64,000 nucleotides of DNA from Pterois miles (lineage: Eukaryota; Chordata; Actinopteri; Perciformes; Scorpaenidae). Positions 12,101 through 23,851 of this stretch are shown here, in pieces. Numbering within the stretch: position 1 is the first letter of the stretch; each line of letters begins with the position of its first letter. The translations under genes and the position numbers were made by a program. The stretch is from the NCBI GenBank assembly GCA_947000775.1, contig CAMQGK010000047.1, positions 62,001 through 126,000 of the forward strand, read 5' to 3'. Under the pieces are notes generated by a model. The model searched no databases, had not been told where the DNA came from, and worked only from the letters and a program-made list of their open reading frames with translations.

Positions 12101-14827
12101 TCATTTTGGGAAATATGCATATTGACTTTCTAGCCAACAGTTAGACAAGAAGATTGTTACCGCAGTAAATATGTAGCTGCAGCCAGCTTCAGTAGTGTCC
12201 AAGATGAAGCCTACACATTATTTCCAGACTCATTTAATCTTTGACACCGCTAATTAATGCAGATATATTTCAACATGAATTAGTCTTCGTAGTTGATTAT
12301 TATAGCTGACTCTCTTTGAGACACTGACAGCAGACTTAGAGAAGGATCCACATTCCTGCCTTGTTTCTGATCTCACAGGACAGGACTCTTCCCGGAGAGT
12401 GGACATGAACCGAACCACACCAAGCCAGCAGCATCACACAACCAGTCTGATGTGAGGAAGTTCCAGCACCACAGCAGTCCACTCAACACACTGAACCACC
12501 TTCAGCTCTTCAGCTTTACACGCTGGACTGATCTCATGTTTATATGAGTCAAAAAAACATAAATTCAGCCATGTAACATGATCCTGTGTTCAGTCTCAGA
12601 CTGATTTTGGTTAACATGAATCTTCTTCAGTAGTAAATCAGTTGAAGGTTATATAAAACACCATTATTTATTTGTATTTTTACAGAGACTCAGACTGAGT
12701 GTTGCTGTAGTTCAGCGGCTCCTTTACAACAATGAAGAAATGCTGATTCCCGACCAGGTCAGATGTATGACGGACCACAAGACGGACAGAACGGACGGAA
12801 ACGCCTGTGTTTTTATGGACGACGTTTGTAAGCTGCATTCGAAAGGAACATTTTGTCATTTTGGGAAATATGCATATTGATTTTCTAGCCAACAGTTAGA
12901 CAAGAAGATTGTTACCGCAGTAAATATGTAGCTGCAGCCAGCTTCAGTAGTGTCCAAGATGAAGCCTACACATGTTTTCCAGACTCATATAACCTGTGAC
13001 ACCACTGATCAATGCAGATTTATTTCAACATGAATTAGTCTTCATAGTTGAATATTATAGCTGAAGTCTGGGAGACACTGACAGCAGACTAACAGAAGGA
13101 TCCAGATTCCTGACTTGTTTCTGATCTCACAGGACAGGACTCTTCCCGGAGAGTGGACGACAACCGAACCACACCAAGCCAGCAGCATCACACAACCAGT
13201 CTGATGTGAGGAAGCTCCAGCACCACAGCAGTCCACTCAACACACTGAACCGCCTTCAGCACCATACTTTACACACTGGACTGAGCTCCAGCACCACAGC
13301 AGTCCACTCAACACACTGAACCACCTTCAGCTCCACACTTTACACACTGGACTGATCTCATGTTTACATTAGTCAAAAAAACAACAACTCAGCCATGTAA
13401 CATGATCCTGTGTTCAGTCTCATACTGATGTTTGTTAACATGAATCTTCTTCAGTAGTAAATCAGTTGAAGGTTATATAAAACACCATTATTTATTTGTA
13501 TTTTTACAGAGACTCAGACTGAGTGTTACTGGAGTTCAGCGGCTCCTTTACAACAATGAAGAAATGCTGATTCCCGACCAAGTCAGATGGATGACGGACC
13601 ACAAGACTGACAGAACGGACGGAAACGCCTGTGTTTTCCTGGACGACCTAAGTAAGCTGCTCTCTAAAGGAAAATTTTTTCCTTTTGGGACATATGCATA
13701 TTGATTTTCTAGCCAACACTTAGACAAGAAGATTGTTCCCACAGTAAATATGTAGCTGCAGCCAGCTTCAGTAGTGTCCAAGATTAAGCCTACACATGTT
13801 TTCCAGACTCATATAACCTGTGACACCACTGATCAATGCAGATTTATTTCAACATGAATTAGTCTTCATAGTTGATCATTATAGCTGAATCTCTGGGAGT
13901 CACTGACAGCAGACTAAGAGAAGGATCCACATTCCTGACTTGTTTCTGATCTCACAGGACAGGACTCTTCCCGGAGAGTGGACGACAACAGAACCACACC
14001 AAGCCAGCAGCATCACACAACCAGTCTGATGTGAGGAAGCTCCAGCACCACAGCAGTCCACTCAACACACTGAACCGCCTTCAGCTCCACACTTTACACA
14101 CTGGACTGATCTCATGTTTATATCAGTCAAAAAAACATAAATTCAGCCATGTAACATGATCCTGTGTTCAGTCTCATACTGATTTTGGTTAACATGAATC
14201 TTCTTCAGTAGTAAATCAGTTGAAGTTTATATAAAACACCATTATTTATTAGTGTTTGTACAGAGACTCAGACTGAGTGTTGCTGTAGTTCAGCAGCTCC
14301 TTTACAACAATGAAGAAATTCTGATTCCCGACCAGGTCAGATGGATGACGGACCACAAGACGGACAGAACGGACGGAAACGCCTGTGTTTTTATGGACGA
14401 CGTAAGTAAGCTGCTCTCTAAAGGAACATTTTGTCATTTTGGGAAATATGAATATTGATTTTATAGTCAACAGTTAGACAAGACGTTTGTTACCACTGTA
14501 AATATGTAGCTGCAGCCAGCTTCTGTAGTATCAAAGATGAAGCCTACACATGTTTTCCAGACTCATATAACCTATGACACCACTGATCAATGCAGATTTA
14601 TTTCAACATGAATTAGTCTTCATAGTTGATTATTATAGCTGAAGTCTGGGAGACACTGACAGCAGACTAACAGAAGGATCCAGATTCCTGACTTGTTTCT
14701 GATCTCACAGGACAGGACTCTTCCCGGAGAGTGGACGACAACCGAACCACACCAAGCCAGCAGCATCACACAACCAGTCTGATGTGAGGAAGCTCCAGCA
14801 CCACAGCAGTCCACTCAACACACTGAA
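9143..14827 (+). repeat. Macrosatellite array 1, middle block with a six-monomer-spaced duplication
   Basis: Exon A begins at 9692, 10445, 11202, 11931, 12686, 13510 and 14264. The segment about 9143-10255 is nearly identical to about 13714-14827, an offset of 4571-4572 bp or six monomers. Shared rare variants include TATTAGTGTTTGTACAG before exon A, GAAATTCTG inside it, and GTCCAAGATTAAGCC. Exon A is intact at 9692, 11202, 11931 and 14264. The 10445 copy has +2 bp, 12686 has a weak donor (GTTTGT), and 13510 has lost its donor (CTAAG). The 11202-11931 interval is only 729 bp because about 24 bp near 11576 are missing; 12686-13510 is 824 bp because of an extra partial copy of the post-exon-B segment. 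Confidence 0.93.
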
Positions 14828-17800
14828 CCGCCTTCAGCTCCACACTTTACACACTGGACTGATCTCAAGTTTATATCAGTCAAAAAAACATAAATTCAGC
14901 CATGTAACATGATCCTGTGTTCAGTCTCAGACTGATGTTGGTTAACATGAATCTTCTTCAGTAGTAAATCAGTTGAAAGTTATATAAAACACCATTATTT
15001 ATTTGTATTTTTACAGAGACTCAGACTGAGTGTTGCTGTAGTTCAGCGGCTCCTTTACAACAATGAAGAAATGCTGATTCCCGACCAGGTCAGATGGATG
15101 ACGGACCACGAGACGGACAGAACGGTCGGAAACGCCTGTGCTTTCGTGGACTAGGTAAGTAAGCTGCACTCTAAAGGAACATTTTGTCATTTTGGGAAAT
15201 ATGCATATTGATTTTCTAGCCAACAGTTAGAAAAGAAGATTGGTACCACTGTAAATATGTAGCTGCAGCCAGCTTCAGTAGTATCAAAGATGAAGCCTAT
15301 ACATGTTTTCCAGACTCATGTAATCTGTGCACCACTGATCAATGCAGATTTATTTATACATGAATTAGTCTTCATAATTGATTATTAAGCTGACGTCTGG
15401 GTGACACTGACAGCAGACTAAGAGACGGATCCAGATTCCTGACTTGTTTCTGATCTCACACGACAGGACTCTTCCCGGAGAGTGGACGACAACCGACCCA
15501 CACCAAGCCAGCAGCATCACACAACCAGTCTGATGTGAGGAAGCTCCAGCACCACAGCAGTCCACTCAACACACTGAACCACCTTCAGCTCTTCAGCTTT
15601 ACACGCTGGACTGATCTCATGTTTATATCAGTCAAAAAAACAACAACTAGCCATGTAACATGATCCTGTGTTCAGTCTCATACTGATGTTGGTTAACATG
15701 AACTTCTTCAATTGTAAATCAGTTGAAGGTTATATAAAACACCATTATTCATTTGTATTTTTACAGAGACTCAGACTGAGTGTTGCTGTAGTTCAGCGGC
15801 TCCTTTACAACAATGAAGAAATGATGATTCCCGACCAGGTCAGATGGATGACGGACCACAAGACGGACAGAACGGACGGAAACGCCTGTGTTTTTATGGA
15901 CGACGTAAGTAAGCTGCACTCTAAAGGAACATTTTTTCATTTTGGGAAATATGAATATTGATTTTATAGCCAACAGTTAGACACCAGAAGGTTGTTACCA
16001 CTGTAAATATGTAGCTGCAGCCAGCTTCAGTAGTGTCCAAGATGAAGCCTACACATGTTTTCCAGACTCATGTAATCTCTGACACCGCTGATTAATGCAG
16101 ATATATTTCAACATGAATTAGTCTTCGTCGTTGATTATTATAGCTGAAGTCTGGGAGACACTGACAGCAGACTAAGAGAAGGATCCAGATTCCTGACTTG
16201 TTTCTGATCTCACAGGACAGGACTCTTCCCGGAGAGTGGACGACAACCGACCCACACCAAGCCAGCAGCATCACACAACCAGTCTGATGTGAGGAAACTC
16301 CAGCACCACAGCAGTCCACTCAACACACTGAACCACCTTCAGCTCCACACTTTACACACTGGACTGATCTCATGTTTATATCAGTCAAAAAAACATAAAT
16401 TCAGCCATGTAACATGATCCTGTGTTCAGTCTCAGACTGATGTTGGTTAACATGAATCTTCTTCAGTAGTAAATCAGTTGAAGGTTATATAAAACACCAT
16501 TTTTATTTGTATTTTTACAGAGACTCAGACTGAGTGTTGCTGTAGTTCAGCAGCTCCTTTACAACAATGAAGAAATGCTGATTCCCGACCAGGTCAGATG
16601 GATGACGGACCACAAGACGGACAGAACGGAAGGAAACGCCTGTGTTTTTGTGGACGACGTAAGTAAGCTGCACTCTAAAGGAACATTTTTTCATTTTGGG
16701 AAATATGCATATTGATTTTCTAGCCAACACTTAGACAAGAAGATTGTTCCCACAGTAAATATGTAGCTGCAGCCAGCTTCAGTAGTGTCCAAGATGAAGC
16801 CTACACATGTTTTCCAGACTCATGTAATCTGTGACACCACTGATCAATGCAGATTTATTTCAACATGAATTAGTCTTCATAGTTGATCATTATAGCTGAA
16901 TCTCTGGGAGTCACTGACAGCAGACTAAGAGAAGGATCCAGATTCCTGAATTGTTTCTGATCTCACAGGACAGGACTCTTCCCGGAGAGTGGACGACAAC
17001 CGACCCACACCAAGCCAGCAGCATCACACAACCAGTCTGATGTGAGGAAGCTCCAGCACCACAGCAGTCCACTCAACACACTGAACCGCCTTCAGCTCTT
17101 CAGCTTTACACGCTGGACTGATCTCATGTTTATATTAGTCAAAAAAACAAAAACTAGCCATGTAACATGATCCTGTGTTCAGTGTCACACTGATGTTGGT
17201 TAACATGAATCTTCTTCAGTAGTAAATCAGTTGAAGGTTATATAAAACACCATTATTTATTTGTATTTTTACAGAGACTCAGACTGAGTGTTGCTGTAGT
17301 TCAGCGGCTCCTTTACAACAATGAAGAAATGCTGATTCCCGACCAGGTCAGATGGATGACGGCCCACAAGACGGACAGAACGGACGGAAACGCCTGTGTT
17401 TTTATGGACGACGTAAGTAAGCTGCACATTAAAGGAACATTTTGTCATTTTGGGAAATATGAATATTGATTTTCTAGCCAACAGTTAGACAAGAAGGTTG
17501 GTACCACTGTAAATATGTAGCTGCAGTCAGCTTCAGTAGTGTCCAAGATGAAGCCTACACATGTTTTCCAGACTCATATAACCTGTGACACCACTGATCA
17601 ATGCAGATTTATTTCAACATGAATTAGTCTTCATAGTTGATTATTATAGCTGAAGTCTGGGAGACACTGACAGCAGACTAACAGAAGGATCCAGATTCCT
17701 GACTTGTTTCTGATCTCACAGGACAGGACTCTTCCCGGAGAGTGGACGACAACCGAACCACACCAAGCCAGCAGCATCACACAACCAGTCTGATGTGAGG

Positions 17801-17890
17801 AAGCTCCAGCACCACAGCAGTCCACTCAACACACTGAACCGCCTTCAGCTCCACACTTTCACACTGGACTGTCTCATGTTTATATTAGTC
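14828..17890 (+). repeat. Macrosatellite array 1, right clean block
   Basis: Exon A begins at 15017, 15767, 16521 and 17275, spaced 750-754 bp. The 15017 copy ends GTGGACTAG directly before GTAAGT, an in-frame stop as its last codon. The other three are open with normal donors. The 15017-15767 pair shares unusual variants (ACCACGAGACGG, GTGGACTAG, AACTTCTTCAATTG, ATTATTCATTTG) with the 50930-51684 pair in array 2. Sequence quality falls after about 17870: small C-containing deletions appear and the array passes into the degraded stretch. Confidence 0.93.
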
Positions 17891-18127
17891 AAAAAAAAAC
17901 ACTAGCCATGTAACAGATTGTGTTAATCTCATATGATTTTTGTTAAATGAATGTTCTTAGTAGTAAATCAGTTGAATGTTGTATAAAAACATTTTTATTT
18001 GTATTTTTAAGAGCTAGACTGAGTGTTGCTGTAGTTAGTGGCTCATTTACAAAATGAAGAAATGATGATTCCCGACCAGGTAGATAGATGACGGACCAAA
18101 AGACGGATAGAACGGACAGAAACGCCT

Positions 18128-18130
<3 letters not shown>
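17891..18130 (+). repeat. Degraded satellite monomer
   Basis: Still recognisable as the monomer (TATATAAAA-like box, exon A-like start near 18012, GATTCCCGACCAGG) but riddled with one- to three-base losses, mostly involving C, for example AAGAGCTAGACTGAG for ACAGAGACTCAGACTGAG. It runs straight into the G tract. The pattern looks more like base-calling or assembly error than ordinary divergence, since monomers only 700 bp away are nearly consensus. Confidence 0.75.
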
Positions 18131-18171
<41 letters not shown>

Positions 18172-18198
18172 GGGGGCGGGGGGGGGGCGGGGGGGGGT

Positions 18199-18232
<34 letters not shown>

Positions 18233-18300
18233 GGGGGGGGGGGGTGTGGGGTGGTGGGAATATGGGGGGGGGGTGGGGGGGTGCGGGGGGGGGGGTCCGA
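18131..18300. repeat. G-homopolymer-like tract of about 170 bp
   Basis: Almost uninterrupted G with occasional T, C or A. It replaces the point in the monomer where GCCTGTGTTTTTATGG is expected. Such a long G run inside a satellite that has no G run elsewhere is more easily explained as an assembly or sequencing artefact, though a real poly-G or G-quadruplex-forming expansion cannot be excluded from sequence alone. Confidence 0.8.
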
Positions 18301-19069
18301 GGTTCCTCTCGGCTTGTGTAGGTGTCAGACTCCTCCGGAGAAAATGTCCTTTGTGTGGTAAGAAGTAGGGTAGGAGGCTGGTTTTGTGGGGTTATGTTTG
18401 GGGGGGTGAAAGGGGGGTGGTTTGTAGTGGTGGGGCAAAATGAGAGGAGTGGGGATGAGGGGGGTAGTATGGGGATGTATAATAAGCAGGTGTGCTGAGG
18501 AAGCTGGTGGGCCAAGGGTTTGTGGAGGGGAGGGTGCGAGTGCGCTGGTTATGGTTGTGTAGTAAGTGTGTTTCTAAGGTGTTCCGGATAGGTGTTTTGT
18601 GTGAGAATGAAAAAAGCTCATTTGTGGAGGCTTATTGTTGGTGCTCCAAAATCTTTTTTTTTTCTTGGTGGGTTCTGGTTGTCGAGTAGTTTTTCCCAAG
18701 GGGAGTTGTAGTGTGGGTGTGGTTGTTGTGTGTTGGTATGTGGGTAGTGGATAAGGAATTTTGGTGAGAGGGGTCGGTGTGGTGGTGGCGCATTGTTTGA
18801 GGTTAGTCGGAGTTGTCCGCCTATGTAGGGATTTGCCATTTTTTTTAGATGGGTAGGGCAAATGGAGTGAGTTGTAGTTTGGTGGTGCTTGATAGGTTGG
18901 TGAGTTGGTGGAGGTGGTTATTTTGATTTTGGTAAGGTTGTGAAGGCTGGGGATTTTGATTTCTGGGAAGTAATTGATTGCTTTTTGTTGGAGAGAAGAT
19001 ATATTTTGTAGAAAATATATAGCTGAGATATTTTTTAGGAGAGAGAAGGCTTTGAGGCTGAGGCCAATG
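18301..19069. mobile_element. Probable degraded hAT copy 1 (right end only recognisable)
   Basis: The right part (about 18990-19069) parallels the right end of the two better hAT copies: GAGATATTTTTTAGG, GAGAAGGCTTTG and a reduced form of the terminal GGCCCACCACTG, followed by satellite at the same monomer position. The left and middle are G/T-rich and too altered to align by eye. Open frames in this stretch are low-complexity by-products of the composition. The call rests on the right end and the periodic context. Confidence 0.45.
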
Positions 19070-20380
19070 TAATAGTTGAGTATATAAAATTATTTTTTGT
19101 ATTTTAAGAGATAGATGAGTGTTGCTGTAGTTCAGCGGCTCCTTTAAAATAAGATGCTGTCCCGAAGGTAGAAGGATGAGGACCAAAGAGGAAGAAGGAA
19201 GGAAACGCTTGTTTTTTGGAGAGTAAGTAGCTGCATTAAGGATTTTAAAATATGATATTGATTTTTGTAAAGTTAGAAAGAAGGTTGTTACCATGTAATT
19301 GTGTGAGCGAGTGTGTCAAGAGGCCTACAATGTTTTAGACTCAGAATCGTGACCCGGAAGCAGATATATTTCAACATGAATTAGTCTTCGTAGTTGATTA
19401 TTATAGCTGACTCTCTTGGAGACACTGACAGCAGACTAAGAGAAGGATCCACATTCCTGACTTGTTTCTGATCTCACAGGACAGGACTCTTCCCGGAGAG
19501 TGGACGACAACCGACCCACACCAAGCCAGCAGCATCACACAACCAGTCTGATGTGAGGAAGCTCCAGCACCACAGCAGTCCACTCAACACACTGAACCGC
19601 CTTCAGCTCCACGCTTTACACACTGGACTGATCTCATGTTTATATCAGTCAAAAAAAGATAAATTCAGCCATGTAACATGATCCTGTGTTCAGTCTCAGA
19701 CTGATGTTGGTTAACATGAATCTTCTTCAGTAGTAAATCAGTTGAAGGTTATATAAAACACCATTATTTATTTGTATTTTTACAGAGACTCAGACTGAGT
19801 GTTGCTGTAGTTCAGCGGCTCCTTTACAACAATGAAGAAATGCTGATTCCCGACCAGGTCAGATGGATGTCGGACCACAAGACGGACAGAACGGAAGGAA
19901 ACGCCTGTGTTTTGTGGACGACGTAAGTAAGCTGCACATTAAAGGAACATTTTGTCATTTTGGGAAATATGCATATTATTTTTAGCCAAAGTTAGAAAGA
20001 ATATTTTCCAGTAAAATAGCTGCAGCCAGCTTAGTAGTGTAAGAGAAGCCACAATTTTTAGACTATGTATGTGCCCGCTGTTTGCATATATAAATATAGT
20101 CTTGTGTTGATTATTATAGCTGACTCTCTTTGAGCACTGAAGCAGCTAAGAGAAGGATCCACATTCTGCTTGTTTTGATCTCACAGGAGGACTCTTCCCG
20201 GAGAGTGGACGACAACCGAACCACACCAAGCCAGCAGCATCACACAACAGTCTGATGTGAGGAGCTCCAGCACCACAGCAGTCCACCCACACACTGCCAC
20301 CTGCTCCCACTTTCACTCTAGTAAAAAATTAGATGTAAGCTGTGTTGTTTTATGATGTTGGTTAACATCTAGTAGTAAAA
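19070..20380 (+). repeat. Satellite segment between hAT copies 1 and 2
   Basis: About 1.3 kb. It starts as a badly degraded monomer (exon A-like near 19109), is clean from about 19367 to 19975, then degrades again. The clean exon A at 19786 lacks one base before GTGGACGAC and is frameshifted; the copy at 23240 has the same loss. The segment ends in AGTAGTAAAA next to the hAT end. It is homologous to 22.8-23.85 kb, so satellite and transposon were duplicated together. Confidence 0.85.
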
Positions 20381-22442
20381 AGTGGCGGCCGTGCATTTCA
20401 CCTAGGCCTAGCTGGCCGCTTGGAAAAGGGAGGGGGCTGGAAGAGCGACAATACGAAGGGGAAAAGATCCTCCTCCCCTTTCCTCAAAAACACCTATTGT
20501 GAGTTCGTGCGCTTGTTATAGGGGTCCTTTTCTATGCCAGAGTAAGGAAAGTCGAGCCTGCCTGTGTTGGATTTAATAGAGGGGATTTGGAAGAAGGTGG
20601 GGGGGACGAACATAATGTAGCTGCCCTGCTCCTAGTTGAGAAGGAAAGGGAGGGGGTTTGAAATGATTTTTAGCTGAAATAAAAGTGCCGGTTGGAGTGG
20701 AGAAGGTGGGGGTTTTTTCGTTGGGGGTGAGGAGGGTGATTGTTTGTGGTTGTGGTTGTGTGGAAATATAAACGGGGTGGGGTAGTAGGGTTGCGCTTGA
20801 CCTCTGTGGGGGGTGGGTGGTTGTCCGTAGGTTCTATGGCTTTCTGTCGCAAGGTGTATTGGAGAGTTTAAAATCTGGAAAAGCGCAGCGCATGGTCTAT
20901 TGAGGATAGGCTAAGTGTAGCCTTGGGTGTTGCCACGTGTTGGTGCACACGAGGGGCGCCGCTGGCAGATTTGTAGTAGTTGCGTGCGCCGAGGCGATCT
21001 AGAAAAAAAGCAGCAAGGCCATTGAGGTGGGCGAAAAAAATCTGCATTCTTTAAGCTTTGAGGCCCCTTGGTTATAAAGAGCCGATGTGATAGCAGTGTA
21101 TGAATAAAGCCAAAGGTGCTTTCTTTAACTTTGCCTGCACCCCATTTAACCAGAAGCAGCCGCTGCGCCGTCAAAACACTGGGCCACAACTTTCCAGACA
21201 TCATTCCAAAAAAACAAGAAAGGCGTATGTATGGCTGCTTCCCACTGGTTACATCTTCAAATCTGACAATCGCTCCTTGACACCCGTGCCCGTTCGTAAG
21301 CAGGCCAGTGCGAGCTGCGCTGCGTTACTCGCGTCTGTCGTTATCCGTAAGAGAAATGTGCTTTTTAACTTCACTTTTTTCTCTTCTCCCATTTTAGCAA
21401 GAGTGTAGGTCGTTTTGTATTTTACCCGACGTTCCACTAAACACTTTATTAGTGGAAGGTGGTAATGTAAATCCGTGTTGCTTTCAGCAATGAGAGAAAG
21501 GCCCCATGTTTCCTCTGTTGTTGGTCCAGCGCTTTATCGTGTCCCGAAATGGTTCCTGCTTTCCCAAAAAATTTTATCGTTTTTAGTTTCCCTGTTTTTC
21601 TTCCCTTTTGTTGTGGGCTCCGTTTCCCTGCGCACTTGCTCGTTCAGCTGTAGTCCCTCTGGTTTCCCCAAAAGTTTTGGGAGCCCGTTGCTTGTAAGTG
21701 TCCGGCAGTGCTTTGGTGTCTGTTGCTGCCTTGGTTAGGCAAGTCAAATTTCCAAACCCACTGTGGCTCCAAACACCATGTCATAGTGGCAAATAGCCTC
21801 CCAGCAATATAATTTGAGTGTTCCTCGGCCCTGTGAGCCAGGGGTACCGTCGTAGTTGGTAACCTGAAAGTGGCGCACAATCCTTTCTGTTGTGAGGTAG
21901 TGCTCCGGAGTTGTCCGACCTTTCCTAACAATGTCCAGCTTTTATGAAAAGCCCGTCTGAAAATGGCCTTGAAGTATTGCCCCAAATCTATTTCTTCTCC
22001 TCCTTAGCCATTGTGGGCTGACAAAATAGCTATGACGCCAACAAAAAATATTTATCGCGCAGCTCGCTACAGTGCAGTTTGCTAGCTTTGGCTGGTACGC
22101 TCTCTGACTATCCAATCAACGGCTCTGAATACGGTGAGTTACCGTCGCAGCTGGAAGGCCCTGGTTACCAACTAATTGAGTTAGAGTGTAATTTATTTTT
22201 GTGTTAGAGGCCTGCAGAACGGATTGTGAAGGCCTCCAGGCGGATTTATTTGACTTTGACCCTGCTGGCAAAAATGAAGCTGAAATGTGATTGGTTAAAT
22301 GCTTTCTATGAAAATGCAATTGGAGCAGAAGACTATTAGACTTATTTAATAAGTATTCATGGAAAAATATAATAAATGCCTGTGATCAGATATTTTTTAG
22401 GCCAGCAGAGAAGGCTTTGCAGGCCCTGACGGCCCACCACTG
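20381..22442 (-). mobile_element. hAT-family DNA transposon, copy 2 (decayed)
   Basis: The left end AGTGGCGGCCGTGCATTT and the right end GGCCCACCACTG form imperfect terminal inverted repeats. The right flank GTAAATCA (22443-22450) is mirrored on the left by GTAAAA with two bases missing, consistent with the 8-bp target duplication typical of hAT. Minus-strand fragments match copy 3, including TTDASNAAQLALA followed by GTGVKER (about 21260-21350). About 320 bp shorter than copy 3 through many small deletions. The G/T-rich part at 20400-20900 has little recognisable content. No functional transposase is possible. Confidence 0.75.
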
Positions 22443-23851
22443 GTAAATCAGTTGAAAGTTATATAAAACACATTATTTATTTGTATTTTTAAGAGACTCA
22501 GACTGAGTGTTGCTGTAGTTCAGCGGCTCCTTTACAACAATGAAGAAATGCTGATTCCCGACCAGGTCAGAAGGATGACGGACCACAAGACGGACAGAAC
22601 GGAAGGAAACGCCTGTGTTTTTATGGACGACGTAAGTAAGCTGCACTCTAAAGGAACATTTTGGAAAATATGAATATTGATTTTCTAGTCAACAGTTAGA
22701 CAAGAAGGTTGTTACCACTGTAAATATGTAGCTGCAGCCAGCTTCAGTAGTGTCCAAGATGAAGCCTACACATGTTTTCCAGACTCATGTAATCTGTGAC
22801 ACCGCTGATTAATGCAGATATATTTCAACATGAATTAGTCTTCGTAGTTGATTATTATAGCTGACTCTCTTTGAGACACTGACAGCAGACTAAGAGAAGG
22901 ATCCACATTCCTGACTTGTTTCTGATCTCACAGGACAGGACTCTTCCCGGAGAGTGGACGACAACCGAACCACACCAAGCCAGCAGCATCACACAACCAG
23001 TCTGATGTGAGGAAGCTCCAGCACCACAGCAGTCCACTCAACACACTGAACCACCTTCAGCTCCACGCTTTACACACTGGACTGATCTCATGTTTATATC
23101 AGTCAAAAAAAGATAAATTCAGCCATGTAACATGATCCTGTGTTCAGTCTCAGACTGATGTTGGTTAACATGAATCTTCTTCAGTAGTAAATCAGTTGAA
23201 GGTTATATAAAACACCATTATTTATTTGTATTTTTACAGAGACTCAGACTGAGTGTTGCTGTAGTTCAGCGGCTCCTTTACAACAATGAAGAAATGCTGA
23301 TTCCCGACCAGGTCAGATGGATGTCGGACCACAAGACGGACAGAACGGAAGGAAACGCCTGTGTTTTGTGGACGACGTAAGTAAGCTGCACATTAAAGGA
23401 ACATTTTGTCATTTTGGGAAATATGCATATTATTTTTAGCCAAAGTTAGACAAGAATATTGTTACCATTAAATATGTAGTGCAGCCAGCTTCAGTAGTGT
23501 CAAGATGAAGCCTACACATGTTTTAGACTCATGTAATGCGGTTTGAGTATATTTAAATTAGTTTGTGTTGTTTTATAGCTGACTCTCTTGAGCATGAAGC
23601 AGACTAAGAGAAGGTCCACATTCTGACTTGTTTCTGTCTCACAGGAAGGACTCTTCCCGGAGAGTGGACGACAACCGACCCACACCAAGCCAGCAGCATC
23701 ACACAACAGTTGATGTGAGGAGCTCCAGCACCACAGCAGTCCACCCAACACACTGACCACCTTGCTCCACACTTTTCCTCTTTTAAAAAAATTTAGATGT
23801 AAAGTCCTGTGTTGTTTTATGATGTTGGTTAACAGATTTTTAGTAGTAAAA
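22443..23851 (+). repeat. Satellite segment between hAT copies 2 and 3
   Basis: Two monomers, with exon A at about 22494 and 23240. In the first, the acceptor reads TTTTTAAG instead of TTTTTACAG. The second has the same one-base loss in exon A as the 19786 copy. After about 23430 the bases become error-rich again and end in TTTAGTAGTAAA at the hAT left end. Confidence 0.85.

Noticed and set aside
17943..18515. 190-codon proline-rich open frame on the minus strand
   Set aside because: It is the translation of the G tract read as C; composition artefact.
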